DNA of 64,000 nucleotides from Streptomyces sp. DH-12 (GTDB lineage: Bacteria > Actinomycetota > Actinomycetes > Streptomycetales > Streptomycetaceae): positions 5,555,001-5,619,000 of the forward strand of contig NZ_PPFB01000001.1 in the NCBI RefSeq assembly GCF_002899455.1, in the 5' to 3' direction. Below are positions 8,208 to 16,394 of this stretch, one piece after another. Numbering within the stretch: position 1 is the stretch's first letter; every line of letters starts with the position of its first letter. The notes beneath the pieces are model-generated. The model worked only from the letters and a program-made list of their open reading frames with translations. It was not told the origin of the DNA and made no database searches. Made by a program: the position numbers and the translations under genes.

Positions 8208-9359
8208 ATGCGCACCCTCCTGATCACGGGTCCCGGCGGCAGTGGCCGCACCACTGTCGCGGCCGCCACCGCGTACGCCGCCGCCCGGGGAGGCGTCCGC
8301 ACGCTGTTGCTCGGGACCGACCCGGCGGACAGCCTGGGGCCGGTGCTCGGGGACGTGGACGCGCCGGGGCTCACCGTGCGGCGGATCGATCCGGACGCGG
8401 GGTTCCGGGCGGACCTCGCCGCGCTGCAGGAGCGTGCCGGCGGTGCGCTGGACCTGCTCGGCGCCTCCCGCCTGGCGCCCGAGGAGACCAGCCCGCTCCC
8501 CGGCGCCGAGGAACTCGCCGTGCTGCGCGCCCTGCGGGACGCCGCCGCCTCCGAGGAGGCGTACGACCTCCTCGTCGTCGATCTTCCGGCCACCCCGCGG
8601 GCCGTCTCCCTGCTCGCCCTGCCCGAGGAGCTCCGCCGTGTCCTGCGCCGGCTGCTGCCGCCCGAGCGGCAGGCGGCCCGCGCGCTGCGGCCGGTGCTCG
8701 GGCGGCTCGCCGGCGTCCCGATGCCCGCGGAGTGGATCCACGAGACCGCCGCCCGCCTCGACCTCCAGCTCGCCGCCGTCGAGGCCCTCCTCGCGGACCG
8801 CGGCACCGCCGTGCGCCTGGTCGCCGAACCGGGACCCGCCGGCGCCGACGCCCTGGGCACCGCCGTCCTCGGCGTCGCCCTGCGCGGACTGCGCCTGGAC
8901 GCGGTCGTCGCCAATCGCGTCCTGCCGGAGGACGCCGCCGCCGGCTGGCTGGCCGGGCCCGTCGCCCAGCAGCGCAAGGTCCTCGACGAGTGGCGTGCGG
9001 AGCACGCCGTGCATCCCGTCGCCCACCTCGGCCGCGACCCGCGCGGCGCCGACGACCTCGCCGCCCTCGCGGTGCCCGCCGCCCCCGCGGCCACCGGACC
9101 CGTCGAGTGGCCGGTCGACGACCGCATCCAGGAGGACGGCGTCCTGGTCTGGCGACTCCCCCTGCCCGGCGCCCGCCGCGACGCCCTCGACCTCGTCCGC
9201 CGCGGCGACGAACTGACCGTCACCGCCGGGCCGTTCCGCCGCGTCGTGCCGCTGCCCTCCGCGCTGCGCCGCTGCACCGTCGACGGCGCCGCCCTGCGCG
9301 AGGGCGAGCTGCGCGTCAGGTTCCGGCCCGATCCGGAGCTCTGGCCGCGCACCCGGTGA
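8208..9359 (+). CDS. ArsA/GET3-like P-loop protein with altered Walker A
   Basis: 383 aa. The N terminus TLLITGPGGSGRTTVAAATA aligns with the deviant Walker A of ArsA/GET3/MinD ATPases. Both lysines of the canonical KGGVGKT are missing: the signature Lys is Pro/Gly and the P-loop Lys is Arg. Switch-like VDLPATPRAV and the TDPADSL segment (ArsA DTDPA) are present. The C-terminal ~60 residues form a small beta-rich domain like the alpha-crystallin-like tail of ArsA-HSP20 proteins. It follows the SRPBCC gene, as Rv2184c neighbours Rv2185c. ATP hydrolysis is doubtful; function unknown. Confidence 0.8.
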   Translation: MRTLLITGPGGSGRTTVAAATAYAAARGGVRTLLLGTDPADSLGPVLGDVDAPGLTVRRIDPDAGFRADLAALQERAGGALDLLGASRLAPEETSPLPGAEELAVLRALRDAAASEEAYDLLVVDLPATPRAVSLLALPEELRRVLRRLLPPERQAARALRPVLGRLAGVPMPAEWIHETAARLDLQLAAVEALLADRGTAVRLVAEPGPAGADALGTAVLGVALRGLRLDAVVANRVLPEDAAAGWLAGPVAQQRKVLDEWRAEHAVHPVAHLGRDPRGADDLAALAVPAAPAATGPVEWPVDDRIQEDGVLVWRLPLPGARRDALDLVRRGDELTVTAGPFRRVVPLPSALRRCTVDGAALREGELRVRFRPDPELWPRTR

Positions 9360-9374
9360 AGCAGCGGCGGCCGT

Positions 9375-9385
9375 TCGGGTACCGT
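9375..9385 (+). promoter_or_regulatory. Shared promoter-like motif TCGGGTACCGT, copy 1
   Basis: This 11-mer lies 32 nt upstream of the sco2127-like start. An identical copy lies at 10062-10072 before glkA. TACCGT fits a -10 hexamer; GGGTAC also resembles the -10 of SigB-type promoters. Confidence 0.4.
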
Positions 9386-9417
9386 CGAGGGGGCCACCCG
9401 CAGTCAAGGAGTCCGTC

Positions 9418-9990
9418 ATGAGCGAACAGCTCCCCCCGCCCGACGACACCGGGAACGAGGCCGGGAAGCAGGCCGGTGACGACATCCCCGGCACGCCGGC
9501 GGACGACGCCCGCACGGACCGCGCCGAGACGCCCGCCGAAGTGCCCTCCGAGGTGCACGCCGACGCCTGGGCCACCGCCGCCGCCGAGGACCTCGAGGCG
9601 GAGCGGGCCCGCCGCCGCGCCCGCCACGGCACGCCGCCCGGCTCCGCCGCCGAGGAACTGAGGAAGCTCGTCGACGCGGTCGCCGACAAGCTCTCCGAAC
9701 TGCCGTCCCCGCTGCTCGGCGCGGTCGCCGGACCCGCCGCCCAGCAGGCCGTCCGCCAGGTCGTGCAGCAGGCGAAGGCGGCCGTCGAGCCCGTCATCGA
9801 ACGCAACCCCGACGTGTTCGACCACCTCGCCGCCGCCGGCAGCGAACTCCTCGCCGCCTACCGCTCCGCGGTGCAGGACCAGGAGCGCCGCTGGACGGCG
9901 CGCGACACCCCGCCCCGCGATCCCGGCGAGCGCCGTGACCGCGGGGACGACCCCGGCACCGGCCCCGGCGAGCGCATCGACCTGGACTGA
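9418..9990 (+). CDS. Hypothetical protein upstream of glucokinase (SCO2127-like)
   Basis: 190 aa. The first ~60 residues are acidic, Pro/Asp/Glu-rich and probably disordered. A central helical region (EELRKLVDAVADKLSELP, then AAQQAVRQVVQQAKAAVEP) is the conserved part; the tail is charged. There is no signal peptide or enzyme motif. The ribosome site AAGGAG precedes the ATG. By position it matches sco2127, which sits directly upstream of glkA in S. coelicolor and has been linked to glucose repression. Function remains unknown. Confidence 0.7.
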   Translation: MSEQLPPPDDTGNEAGKQAGDDIPGTPADDARTDRAETPAEVPSEVHADAWATAAAEDLEAERARRRARHGTPPGSAAEELRKLVDAVADKLSELPSPLLGAVAGPAAQQAVRQVVQQAKAAVEPVIERNPDVFDHLAAAGSELLAAYRSAVQDQERRWTARDTPPRDPGERRDRGDDPGTGPGERIDLD

Positions 9991-10061
9991 GCGCACCCCG
10001 GACCCTCCCGGCCGCGCGGGGCCGCCCGGCCTGCGGACACAAGGACGGCGAGCCCGTCCCC

Positions 10062-10072
10062 TCGGGTACCGT
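10062..10072 (+). promoter_or_regulatory. Shared promoter-like motif TCGGGTACCGT, copy 2
   Basis: Identical to the motif at 9375-9385; lies 35 nt upstream of the glkA start, so glkA probably has its own promoter as well as read-through. Confidence 0.4.
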
Positions 10073-10107
10073 TGGCGTAGCGGGGCTCGACCGGAACTGA
10101 GGGATTC

Positions 10108-11061
10108 ATGGGACTCACCATCGGCGTCGACATCGGCGGCACCAAGATCGCGGCCGGCGTGGTCGACGAGGAAGGCACCATCCTCTCGACCCACAAGGTG
10201 CCGACCCCGGGCACGCCCGAGGAGATCGTGGACGCCATCGCCTCCGCGGTGGAAGGGGCACGCGCCGGACACGACATCGTCGGCGTGGGCATCGGCGCGG
10301 CCGGATACGTCAACCGCCAGCGCTCCGAGGTCTACTTCGCCCCCAACATCCACTGGCGCAACGAGCCGCTCAAGGAGAAGGTCGAGGCCCGCGTGGGCCT
10401 CCCGGTCGTCGTGGAGAACGACGCCAACGCGGCGGCCTGGGGCGAGTACAAGTTCGGCGCGGGCAAGGGCCACCGCAACGTCATCTGCATCACGCTCGGC
10501 ACCGGCCTCGGCGGCGGCGTGATCATCGGCAACAAGCTGCGCCGCGGCCACTTCGGCGTGGCCGCCGAGTTCGGCCACATCCGCATGGTGCCGGACGGCC
10601 TGCTGTGCGGCTGCGGCTCGCAGGGCTGCTGGGAGCAGTACGCCTCCGGCCGCGCCCTCGTCCGCTACGCCAAGCAGCGCGCCAACGCCACCCCGGATCA
10701 GGCCCAGACCCTGCTCTCGCTCGGCGACGGCACCCCCGAGGGCATCGAGGGCAAGCACGTCTCCATGGCCGCCCGCCAGGGCGACCGGGTGGCCGTCGAC
10801 TCCTACCGCGAACTGGCCCGCTGGGTCGGCGCGGGCCTGGCCGACCTGGCCTCCCTGTTCGACCCCTCCGCCTTCATCGTCGGCGGCGGCCTCTCCGACG
10901 AGGGCGAACTGGTCCTCGGTCCGATCCGCAAGTCGTACCGCCGCTGGCTGGTCGGCGGCAACTGGCGTCCGGTCGCCGACGTCCTCGGCGCCCAGCTCGG
11001 CAACAAGGCGGGCCTGGTCGGCGCGGCGGACCTCGCCCGCGAGCCCGACCCGATCATGTGA
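10108..11061 (+). CDS. glkA: ROK-family ATP glucokinase
   Basis: 317 aa, the same length as S. coelicolor GlkA. The N-terminal phosphate loop is DIGGTKIAAGVVDEEG. The catalytic Asp is in ENDANAAAWGE. GTGLGGG follows. The ROK zinc motif is CGCGSQGCWEQYASG (C-x-C-G-x2-G-C-x-E), with its His ligand in GHIRMVPDG. It phosphorylates glucose with ATP, and in Streptomyces it also mediates carbon catabolite repression. A GAGGG ribosome site precedes the ATG. High confidence. Confidence 0.96.
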   Translation: MGLTIGVDIGGTKIAAGVVDEEGTILSTHKVPTPGTPEEIVDAIASAVEGARAGHDIVGVGIGAAGYVNRQRSEVYFAPNIHWRNEPLKEKVEARVGLPVVVENDANAAAWGEYKFGAGKGHRNVICITLGTGLGGGVIIGNKLRRGHFGVAAEFGHIRMVPDGLLCGCGSQGCWEQYASGRALVRYAKQRANATPDQAQTLLSLGDGTPEGIEGKHVSMAARQGDRVAVDSYRELARWVGAGLADLASLFDPSAFIVGGGLSDEGELVLGPIRKSYRRWLVGGNWRPVADVLGAQLGNKAGLVGAADLAREPDPIM

Positions 11062-11147
11062 CGGCACACCGGCACCCGGCGGCGCCCGCCCGACCCTCCC
11101 CCGGAGGGAACGGCGGGCGTCGCCGTCTCCCGGACGGCCGCGCGGCG

Positions 11148-11153
11148 TATCTT
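11148..11153 (+). promoter_or_regulatory. -10 box (TATCTT) of a predicted leaderless transcript
   Basis: TATCTT ends 7 nt before the ATG at 11161. Confidence 0.5.
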
Positions 11154-11160
11154 GATCCGC

Positions 11161-11919
11161 ATGGCGACGACTCCGCTGCTTCCCGGGTCCCGGACCGACG
11201 CCGACGGCTCGGCCGTCGTCCGGGTGCTCAGCTACAACATCCGCTCGATGAAGGACGACACCGCCGCCCTCGCCCGGGTGATCGGCGCCTGCGCGCCCGA
11301 CCTGGTGCTGCTCCAGGAGGCGCCCCGCTTCTTCCGCTGGCGCAAGAAGCTCGCCCGGCTCGCCTCCGACTCCGGCCTGGTGATCCTCTCCGGCGGGGCC
11401 ACCGCCGCCGGGCCCGCCCTGCTGTGCTCCCTGCGCGCCACCGTCGAACGGACCGAGGACGTGCTGCTGCCGCTCACCCCGGGGCAGCACCGGCGCGGCT
11501 TCGCCACCGCCGTCGTGCGGTTCGGCGGGGCCCGGCTCGGCGTGCTGAGCTGCCACCTCTCCCTGCACGCCGGCGAACGCCACGAGCAGGGCGGGATGCT
11601 GCTGGACCGGGTGGCCGGGATGGGCGTGGACCACGTCGTCGCGGGCGGGGACCTCAACGACGAGCCGGCCGGGCGCACCTTCCGGCGGCTGGCCGGCGCC
11701 CTGACGGACTGCCGCACCGCCGCGCCCTGGGGCGGCGAGCACACCTGGGTGCGCAGCGACCCGCCCAAGCGCATCGACGCCCTGTTCGTCACGAAGGGCG
11801 TCGAGGTGCTGGGCTGCGGCGTGCCGTACGACCAGCCCGGGGTGACGGAGGCGGACCTGCGGGCGGCCACCGACCACCTGCCCGTACTGGCCGCCCTCGC
11901 CGTGCCCGCGGCTGTCTGA
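11161..11919 (+). CDS. Endonuclease/exonuclease/phosphatase-family protein
   Basis: 252 aa. Signature residues of the EEP (DNase I-like) fold are present: SYNIRSM (Asn), LLQEAP (metal-binding Glu), GDLNDEP (Asp and Asn) and DHLPVLA (terminal Asp-His pair). No membrane segment is present. The fold covers nucleases and phospho/sphingolipid diesterases. The lipid-gene neighbours make a phosphodiesterase role possible, but the sequence does not decide. The start at 11161 is favoured over 11152 because of the -10 box 7 nt upstream. Confidence 0.85.
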   Translation: MATTPLLPGSRTDADGSAVVRVLSYNIRSMKDDTAALARVIGACAPDLVLLQEAPRFFRWRKKLARLASDSGLVILSGGATAAGPALLCSLRATVERTEDVLLPLTPGQHRRGFATAVVRFGGARLGVLSCHLSLHAGERHEQGGMLLDRVAGMGVDHVVAGGDLNDEPAGRTFRRLAGALTDCRTAAPWGGEHTWVRSDPPKRIDALFVTKGVEVLGCGVPYDQPGVTEADLRAATDHLPVLAALAVPAAV

Positions 11920-11925
11920 CGGCGG

Positions 11926-12510
11926 TCAGACCACCGCGCCCCGGCCCGGATCGTCGTCGTCCTCGTCGTCCGGGCGCATCCGCATCACCAGCGTGACCGC
12001 GCCGCCCAGGAAGCCGCCGATGCACAGGGTGGTCAGCCACCAGGACATCTCCCAGCCCAGCAGGATCGCCAGCAGGAGCAGCACCGGGGCGCCCAGCACC
12101 CCCAGCCAGGCGAACCTGGAGGTCGCGTCCCCCTCCGGCAGCGGCGGCGGCTCCGGCGGCACGAAGTGGCCCTCGTCGCTCTCGTCGAGGTCCTCCTCCG
12201 CCGGCTCGGCCACGCTGTAGTCGCGTGGGCCGACCCCCGGCGCGAAGGACACGGAGCCGCCCAGCGGCCTGGCCGGCGGCTCCTCCTCCGCCTTCCGCGG
12301 CGGCGCCTTGGTCCCGGCGCCGTCCTCGTCGTTGGTCTCGGCCTCCAGCAGCGCCAGGTCCTCCACCGACTTGAACGGCTTGGCGCCCGGCGGGTCCGGC
12401 GGCTCCTCGCCGTACCCGGCGACGATCGCCTCCCACGCGGCGGCCTCGTCGAAGGGGACGCCCTTGTCCTCCGGCTCGCGGCCCTCACGGTCCGCGTCGT
12501 GGTCAGCCAC
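11926..12510 (-). CDS. Acidic membrane protein of unknown function
   Basis: 194 aa. Residues 1-130 are acidic, Pro/Glu-rich and low complexity. They are followed by two closely spaced hydrophobic segments (WLGVLGAPVLLLLAILLG and WWLTTLCIGGFLGGAVTLVM) and an Asp-rich tail. It looks like a cytoplasmic disordered domain anchored by a hairpin. The GTG start at 12510 overlaps the upstream esterase stop by 8 nt, so the two are probably co-translated. No family is recognised beyond similar hypothetical proteins at this place in Streptomyces. Confidence 0.7.
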   Translation of the reverse strand: MADHDADREGREPEDKGVPFDEAAAWEAIVAGYGEEPPDPPGAKPFKSVEDLALLEAETNDEDGAGTKAPPRKAEEEPPARPLGGSVSFAPGVGPRDYSVAEPAEEDLDESDEGHFVPPEPPPLPEGDATSRFAWLGVLGAPVLLLLAILLGWEMSWWLTTLCIGGFLGGAVTLVMRMRPDDEDDDDPGRGAVV

Positions 12511-13300
12511 CTGTGGTCGTCCCTTCCTCGCCGGGACCGGGCTCCCTGACGGCGCCGGGCGCGAGCCGGCCGATGAACGCGGTGCTCTCCCGGAAGATCA
12601 GCTCCGCGTCGTGGTCCAACGTCGCCACGTGGTAGCTCCGTTCCAGCAGGATCTCCGTCACGTCCACCGACGACACCCGGGAGAGGACGCGCGCCGAGTC
12701 CGCGGGCGGCACCACATGGTCCTGCGGGCTGCGCATCAGCAGCAGCGGCTGCGTGACCTGGGGCAGCTCACGGTCGACGATCCGGAAGAAGGTCCGCAGC
12801 GAGTGCGCCGCGTGCAGCGGCACCCGGTCGTACCCCAGCTCCCTGGTCACCGGCTTGGCGATGTCGCTCGCGATGCCCTTGGTCGCCGGGACGAGATGAC
12901 GCAGCACCGGAAGGGCGTGCGCGGTCACACCGTGCACCTTGTTCGCCGGGTTGACGACCATCACGCCGCTCACCGCGTCGCCGTGCCGCGCCGCCAGCCG
13001 CAGCGCCAGCGCGCCGCCCATCGACAGTCCGGCCACGAACACCCGCGCGGAGCGGTCCCGCAGCAGCCGCAGCTCGCGGTCCACCTCCGCGTACCAGTCC
13101 TGCCAGCCGGTCACCCCCAGGTCCTGCCAGCGGGTGCCGTGCCCGGGCAGCAGCGGCAGCGACACGGTCAGCCCGCGCTCGGCGAGATGCTCCGCCCACG
13201 GGCGCAGCGACTGCGGCGAACCGGTGAAGCCGTGGCAGAGGAGGACTGCGGTCTCCCCGCCCTCGTGGCGCAGCGGCTCGGCTCCGGTCAGGAGCGGCAC
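12503..13300 (-). CDS. Alpha/beta-hydrolase esterase/lipase
   Basis: 265 aa. Serine hydrolase of the Est30/monoacylglycerol lipase type: oxyanion HGFTGSP, nucleophile in GLSMGG, acid in SPQDHVVPP and His in YHVATLDHD. The GTG at 13300 is chosen because AGGAGG lies 6 nt upstream; the longer frame to 14050 runs through the promoter and the divergent acyltransferase gene. It probably hydrolyses short carboxylesters or acylglycerols. Its place beside a PlsC-type acyltransferase suggests glycerolipid turnover (inference). Confidence 0.88.
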   Translation of the reverse strand: MPLLTGAEPLRHEGGETAVLLCHGFTGSPQSLRPWAEHLAERGLTVSLPLLPGHGTRWQDLGVTGWQDWYAEVDRELRLLRDRSARVFVAGLSMGGALALRLAARHGDAVSGVMVVNPANKVHGVTAHALPVLRHLVPATKGIASDIAKPVTRELGYDRVPLHAAHSLRTFFRIVDRELPQVTQPLLLMRSPQDHVVPPADSARVLSRVSSVDVTEILLERSYHVATLDHDAELIFRESTAFIGRLAPGAVREPGPGEEGTTTGG

Positions 13301-13483
13301 GTTCGGCCTCCTGTTCCTGGGGACTCGTGGAAGGTCCGGCACGTCGTCCCGGCCGGCGCGCGGCCGGCACAGGGATTGCAGGACCTTCACCGTACGCGAC
13401 CGCACTGACACCGACCAGGGCCGTCGGGGCCTCGGACCGCGCTCCGGGATATGGTCTGACCAACACGCACAGGAGGCACTCGG

Positions 13484-14302
13484 TTGTTGTACGGCACGAT
13501 GAAGGTCGCCATCGGAGGGCCGCTGAAGCTCGCCTTCAGGCCCTGGGTGGAGGGCCTGGAGAACGTCCCCGCCGAGGGCCCCGCCATTCTGGCCAGCAAC
13601 CACCTGTCGTTCTCGGACTCCTTCTTCCTCCCCGCGGTGCTGGACCGCAAGGTCACCTTCATCGCGAAGGCGGAGTACTTCACCACCCCGGGCGTCAAGG
13701 GCAGGATGACGGCGGCCTTCTTCAAGGGCGTCGGCCAGCTCCCCGTGGACCGTTCCGGGGCGCGCGGCGCCGGCGAGGCCGCGATCAAGAGCGGCATAGA
13801 GGTGCTGGAGCGCGGCGAGCTGTTCGGGATCTACCCCGAGGGCACCCGCTCGCCCGACGGCCGCCTCTACCGCGGCAAGCCGGGCGGCCTGGCGCGCGTG
13901 GCGCTGGCCACCGGGGCGCCGGTCATCCCGGTCGCCATGATCGACACGGAGAAGATCCAGCCCCCGGGGCAGGTCGTGCCCAAGCTGATGCGCCCCGGCA
14001 TCCGGATCGGCAAGCCCCTCGACTTCACCCGCTACCAGGGCATGGAGCACGACCGCTTCGTGCTCCGCGCGGTGACGGACGAGGTCATGTACGAGATCAT
14101 GAGACTGTCCGGCCAGGAGTACGTCGACATGTACGCCACCGCCATGAAGCGGCAGCTCGCCGAGGCGGCCAAGGCCGAGAAGGAAGCCGAGAAGGCCGCC
14201 AAGGCCGCCCTCGCCCGCGCCGACAAGGAGCAGGCGGAGAAGCTCAGGGCGGCCATGGAGCAGGCGGACCGGGGAGGGACCGGGGGACCGTCCGAGCGGT
14301 AG
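13484..14302 (+). CDS. plsC: 1-acyl-sn-glycerol-3-phosphate acyltransferase (PlsC family)
   Basis: 272 aa. The HX4D motif is NHLSFSD and the substrate motif is PEGTRSPDG; a late VIPVAMIDTEK segment matches block IV. It transfers an acyl chain to lysophosphatidic acid at the inner membrane face. The C terminus (from ~residue 220) is an unusual Lys/Glu/Ala-rich helix, likely a coiled coil. The start is TTG at 13484, 7 nt after AGGAGG; a second TTG and an ATG follow in frame. M. tuberculosis Rv2182c holds the equivalent position. Confidence 0.88.
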   Translation: MLYGTMKVAIGGPLKLAFRPWVEGLENVPAEGPAILASNHLSFSDSFFLPAVLDRKVTFIAKAEYFTTPGVKGRMTAAFFKGVGQLPVDRSGARGAGEAAIKSGIEVLERGELFGIYPEGTRSPDGRLYRGKPGGLARVALATGAPVIPVAMIDTEKIQPPGQVVPKLMRPGIRIGKPLDFTRYQGMEHDRFVLRAVTDEVMYEIMRLSGQEYVDMYATAMKRQLAEAAKAEKEAEKAAKAALARADKEQAEKLRAAMEQADRGGTGGPSER

Positions 14303-14337
14303 CCGGACCCGGCACGCACCGGGGGGAGTGGGGGGAC

Positions 14338-15591
14338 ATGGCCCAGCGCGACAGAGTCATGCGCATGTCGGTCGAGCAGCCGCTGTGGCGCGCGCTCGCC
14401 GGCTACCGCGTCCTGGCCATGATCTACGCGGTCGGCCTGTTCGCCGCCGCCCACGACGGGTTCACCCGCCCCTGGCTCGCCGTCGCCTACTTCGCCGTCC
14501 TCGGCGTGTGGACCCTCGCCACCCTCCCCAAGGTCGCGAGCGCCGCCGCCTGCACCAAGCCCTTCCTCGCCGTCGACCTCGTCCTCGCGCTCACCGGAAT
14601 CCTCCTCACCCCCGTCACCGACGCCGTCCAGCGCGTCCACGACGGCGGCCCCACCCTGCCGTCCATCTGGACCGCCGGCTCGGTGCTCGCCTTCGCCGTC
14701 AAGGGCGGCTGGCGCTGGGCCGCCCTCGCCTCCACCCTGGTCGCCGTCGCCAACCTGGTCGAGCGCGGCAGCCCCGCCCGCGACACCGTGCACAACGTCG
14801 TCCTCGTCTGGGTCGCCTCCATCGCCATCGGCTACGTCGTCGAGGTCGCCCGCGCCTCCGAGCGCACCCTCGCCCGCGCCCTGGAGATCGAGGCCGCCAC
14901 CCGGGAACGGGAGCGCCTGGCCCGGGACATCCACGACAGCGTGCTCCAGGTGCTGGCGATGGTGCAGCGGCGCGGCGCCGTCATCGGCGGCGAGGCGGCC
15001 GAGCTGGGCCGGCTGGCCGGCGAGCAGGAGGTGGCCCTGCGCACCCTGGTCTCCGGCGGCCTCGTGCCCGTCTCCCGGGCCTCCGAGGACACCGCCCGGG
15101 GCGCCGTCGTACGGACCGTGGAGGAGGACGGGCCGGAGGACGACGGGCCGGAGGACGACGGGCCGGTGGACCTGCGGTCCCTGCTCGCCCCGCACGCCGG
15201 GTCGAGGGTCGGCCTCGCCGAACCCGGCGCGCCCGTGACGCTCGCCCCGGACGCCGCGCGCGAGGTGGCCGCCGCCGTCGGCGCCGCCCTGGACAACGTC
15301 CGCCGGCACGCCGGGGAACAGGCCCGCGCCTGGATCCTGGTGGAGGACGAACCGGACGAGGTGATCGTCACCGTCCGCGACGACGGCCCCGGCATCCCCG
15401 AAGGACGGCTCGCCCAGGCCGAGGGGGAGGGCCGGCTCGGCGTGGCCCTGTCCATCCGGGGCCGGCTGCGCGACCTCGGCGGCAGCGCCGAGGTGATCTC
15501 GGTGCCCGGACAGGGCACGGAGGTCGAACTCAGGGTGCCCAGGCGCCGGCAGGAGACCAACGACCCGCGGGGGAAGGCGGAACAGCGATGA
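14338..15591 (+). CDS. macS: MacS-type sensor histidine kinase
   Basis: 417 aa. About five N-terminal membrane segments (residues ~15-170), a short coiled region, and the HisKA_3 phosphoacceptor ERLARDIHDSVLQVLAM (His in DIHDS). The C-terminal HATPase has NVRRHAGEQA (N box) and RDDGPGIPEG (G1 box). Between DHp and HATPase a tandem 15-bp DNA repeat encodes three DGPEDD-type units. The next gene starts in a 4-nt ATGA overlap. This resembles S. coelicolor SCO2121 (MacS), which with MacR affects development and antibiotic production; the symbol rests on position and architecture. Confidence 0.85.
   Translation: MAQRDRVMRMSVEQPLWRALAGYRVLAMIYAVGLFAAAHDGFTRPWLAVAYFAVLGVWTLATLPKVASAAACTKPFLAVDLVLALTGILLTPVTDAVQRVHDGGPTLPSIWTAGSVLAFAVKGGWRWAALASTLVAVANLVERGSPARDTVHNVVLVWVASIAIGYVVEVARASERTLARALEIEAATRERERLARDIHDSVLQVLAMVQRRGAVIGGEAAELGRLAGEQEVALRTLVSGGLVPVSRASEDTARGAVVRTVEEDGPEDDGPEDDGPVDLRSLLAPHAGSRVGLAEPGAPVTLAPDAAREVAAAVGAALDNVRRHAGEQARAWILVEDEPDEVIVTVRDDGPGIPEGRLAQAEGEGRLGVALSIRGRLRDLGGSAEVISVPGQGTEVELRVPRRRQETNDPRGKAEQR
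15126..15171 (+). repeat. Tandem 15-bp repeat inside macS
   Basis: About three units of GACGGGCCGGAGGAC in the kinase gene, encoding EDGPEDDGPEDDGP. In-frame units of this size can vary in number between strains. Confidence 0.7.
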
Positions 15592-16280
15592 ACAGGACGA
15601 CCGGCACCACCGGCACGCCGATCAGGGTGATGGTGGTCGACGACCACCCGATGTGGCGGGACGCCGTCGCCCGCGACCTCTCCGAGTCCGGCTTCGAGGT
15701 CGTCGCCACCGCCGGCGACGGCGACCAGGCGGTCCGCCGGGCCAGGGCCGCCGTCCCCGACGTCCTCGTCCTCGACCTCAACCTGCCCGGCAGGCCCGGC
15801 GTGCAGGTGTGCAAGGAGGTCGTCGCCGCCCACCCCTCCGTCCGCGTGCTGGTGCTCTCCGCCAGCGGCGAGCACGCCGACGTCCTGGAGGCCGTGAAGT
15901 CCGGCGCCACCGGCTACCTGCTCAAGTCCGCCTCCACCGAGGAACTGCGGGACGCCGTGCGCCGCACCGCCACCGGCGACCCGGTGTTCACCCCCGGCCT
16001 CGCCGGACTGGTCCTCGGCGAGTACCGCCGCCTCGCCTCCGAACCGGCCGCGCCCGCCGCCGGCGGCGGCGAGCGGAAGGCGCCCCGGCTCACCGAGCGC
16101 GAGACCGAGGTGCTGCGCCTGGTCGCCAAGGGCCTGAGCTACAAGCAGATCGCCGAACGCCTCGTCATCTCGCACCGCACCGTGCAGAACCACGTCCAGA
16201 ACACCCTCGGCAAGCTGCAGCTCCACAACCGGGTGGAACTCGTCCGGTACGCCATCGAGCGCGGCCTCGACGACGAGTAG
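15588..16280 (+). CDS. macR: NarL/LuxR-family response regulator, partner of MacS
   Basis: 230 aa. Receiver domain: acidic pocket VVDDHP, phosphoacceptor Asp in VLVLDLNLPG, Thr/Ser switch in VLSASGE and Lys in YLLKSAS. C-terminal GerE helix-turn-helix: LTERETEVLRLVAKGLSYKQ and HRTVQNHVQNTLGKL. It overlaps the kinase by 4 nt (ATGA), so it is translationally coupled. It is the predicted DNA-binding output of the system (SCO2120-like). Confidence 0.9.
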   Translation: MNRTTGTTGTPIRVMVVDDHPMWRDAVARDLSESGFEVVATAGDGDQAVRRARAAVPDVLVLDLNLPGRPGVQVCKEVVAAHPSVRVLVLSASGEHADVLEAVKSGATGYLLKSASTEELRDAVRRTATGDPVFTPGLAGLVLGEYRRLASEPAAPAAGGGERKAPRLTERETEVLRLVAKGLSYKQIAERLVISHRTVQNHVQNTLGKLQLHNRVELVRYAIERGLDDE

Positions 16281-16394
16281 CCGCTCCGACGTCCCGCACC
16301 GGCACCGCGGCCCATCAGGCCCGAGCGTCCCCGCCCACGGCCCCGTATCCTCACCCACACGGAAAGAAACCGGCGCACACCCCGGGAGGGGCCC

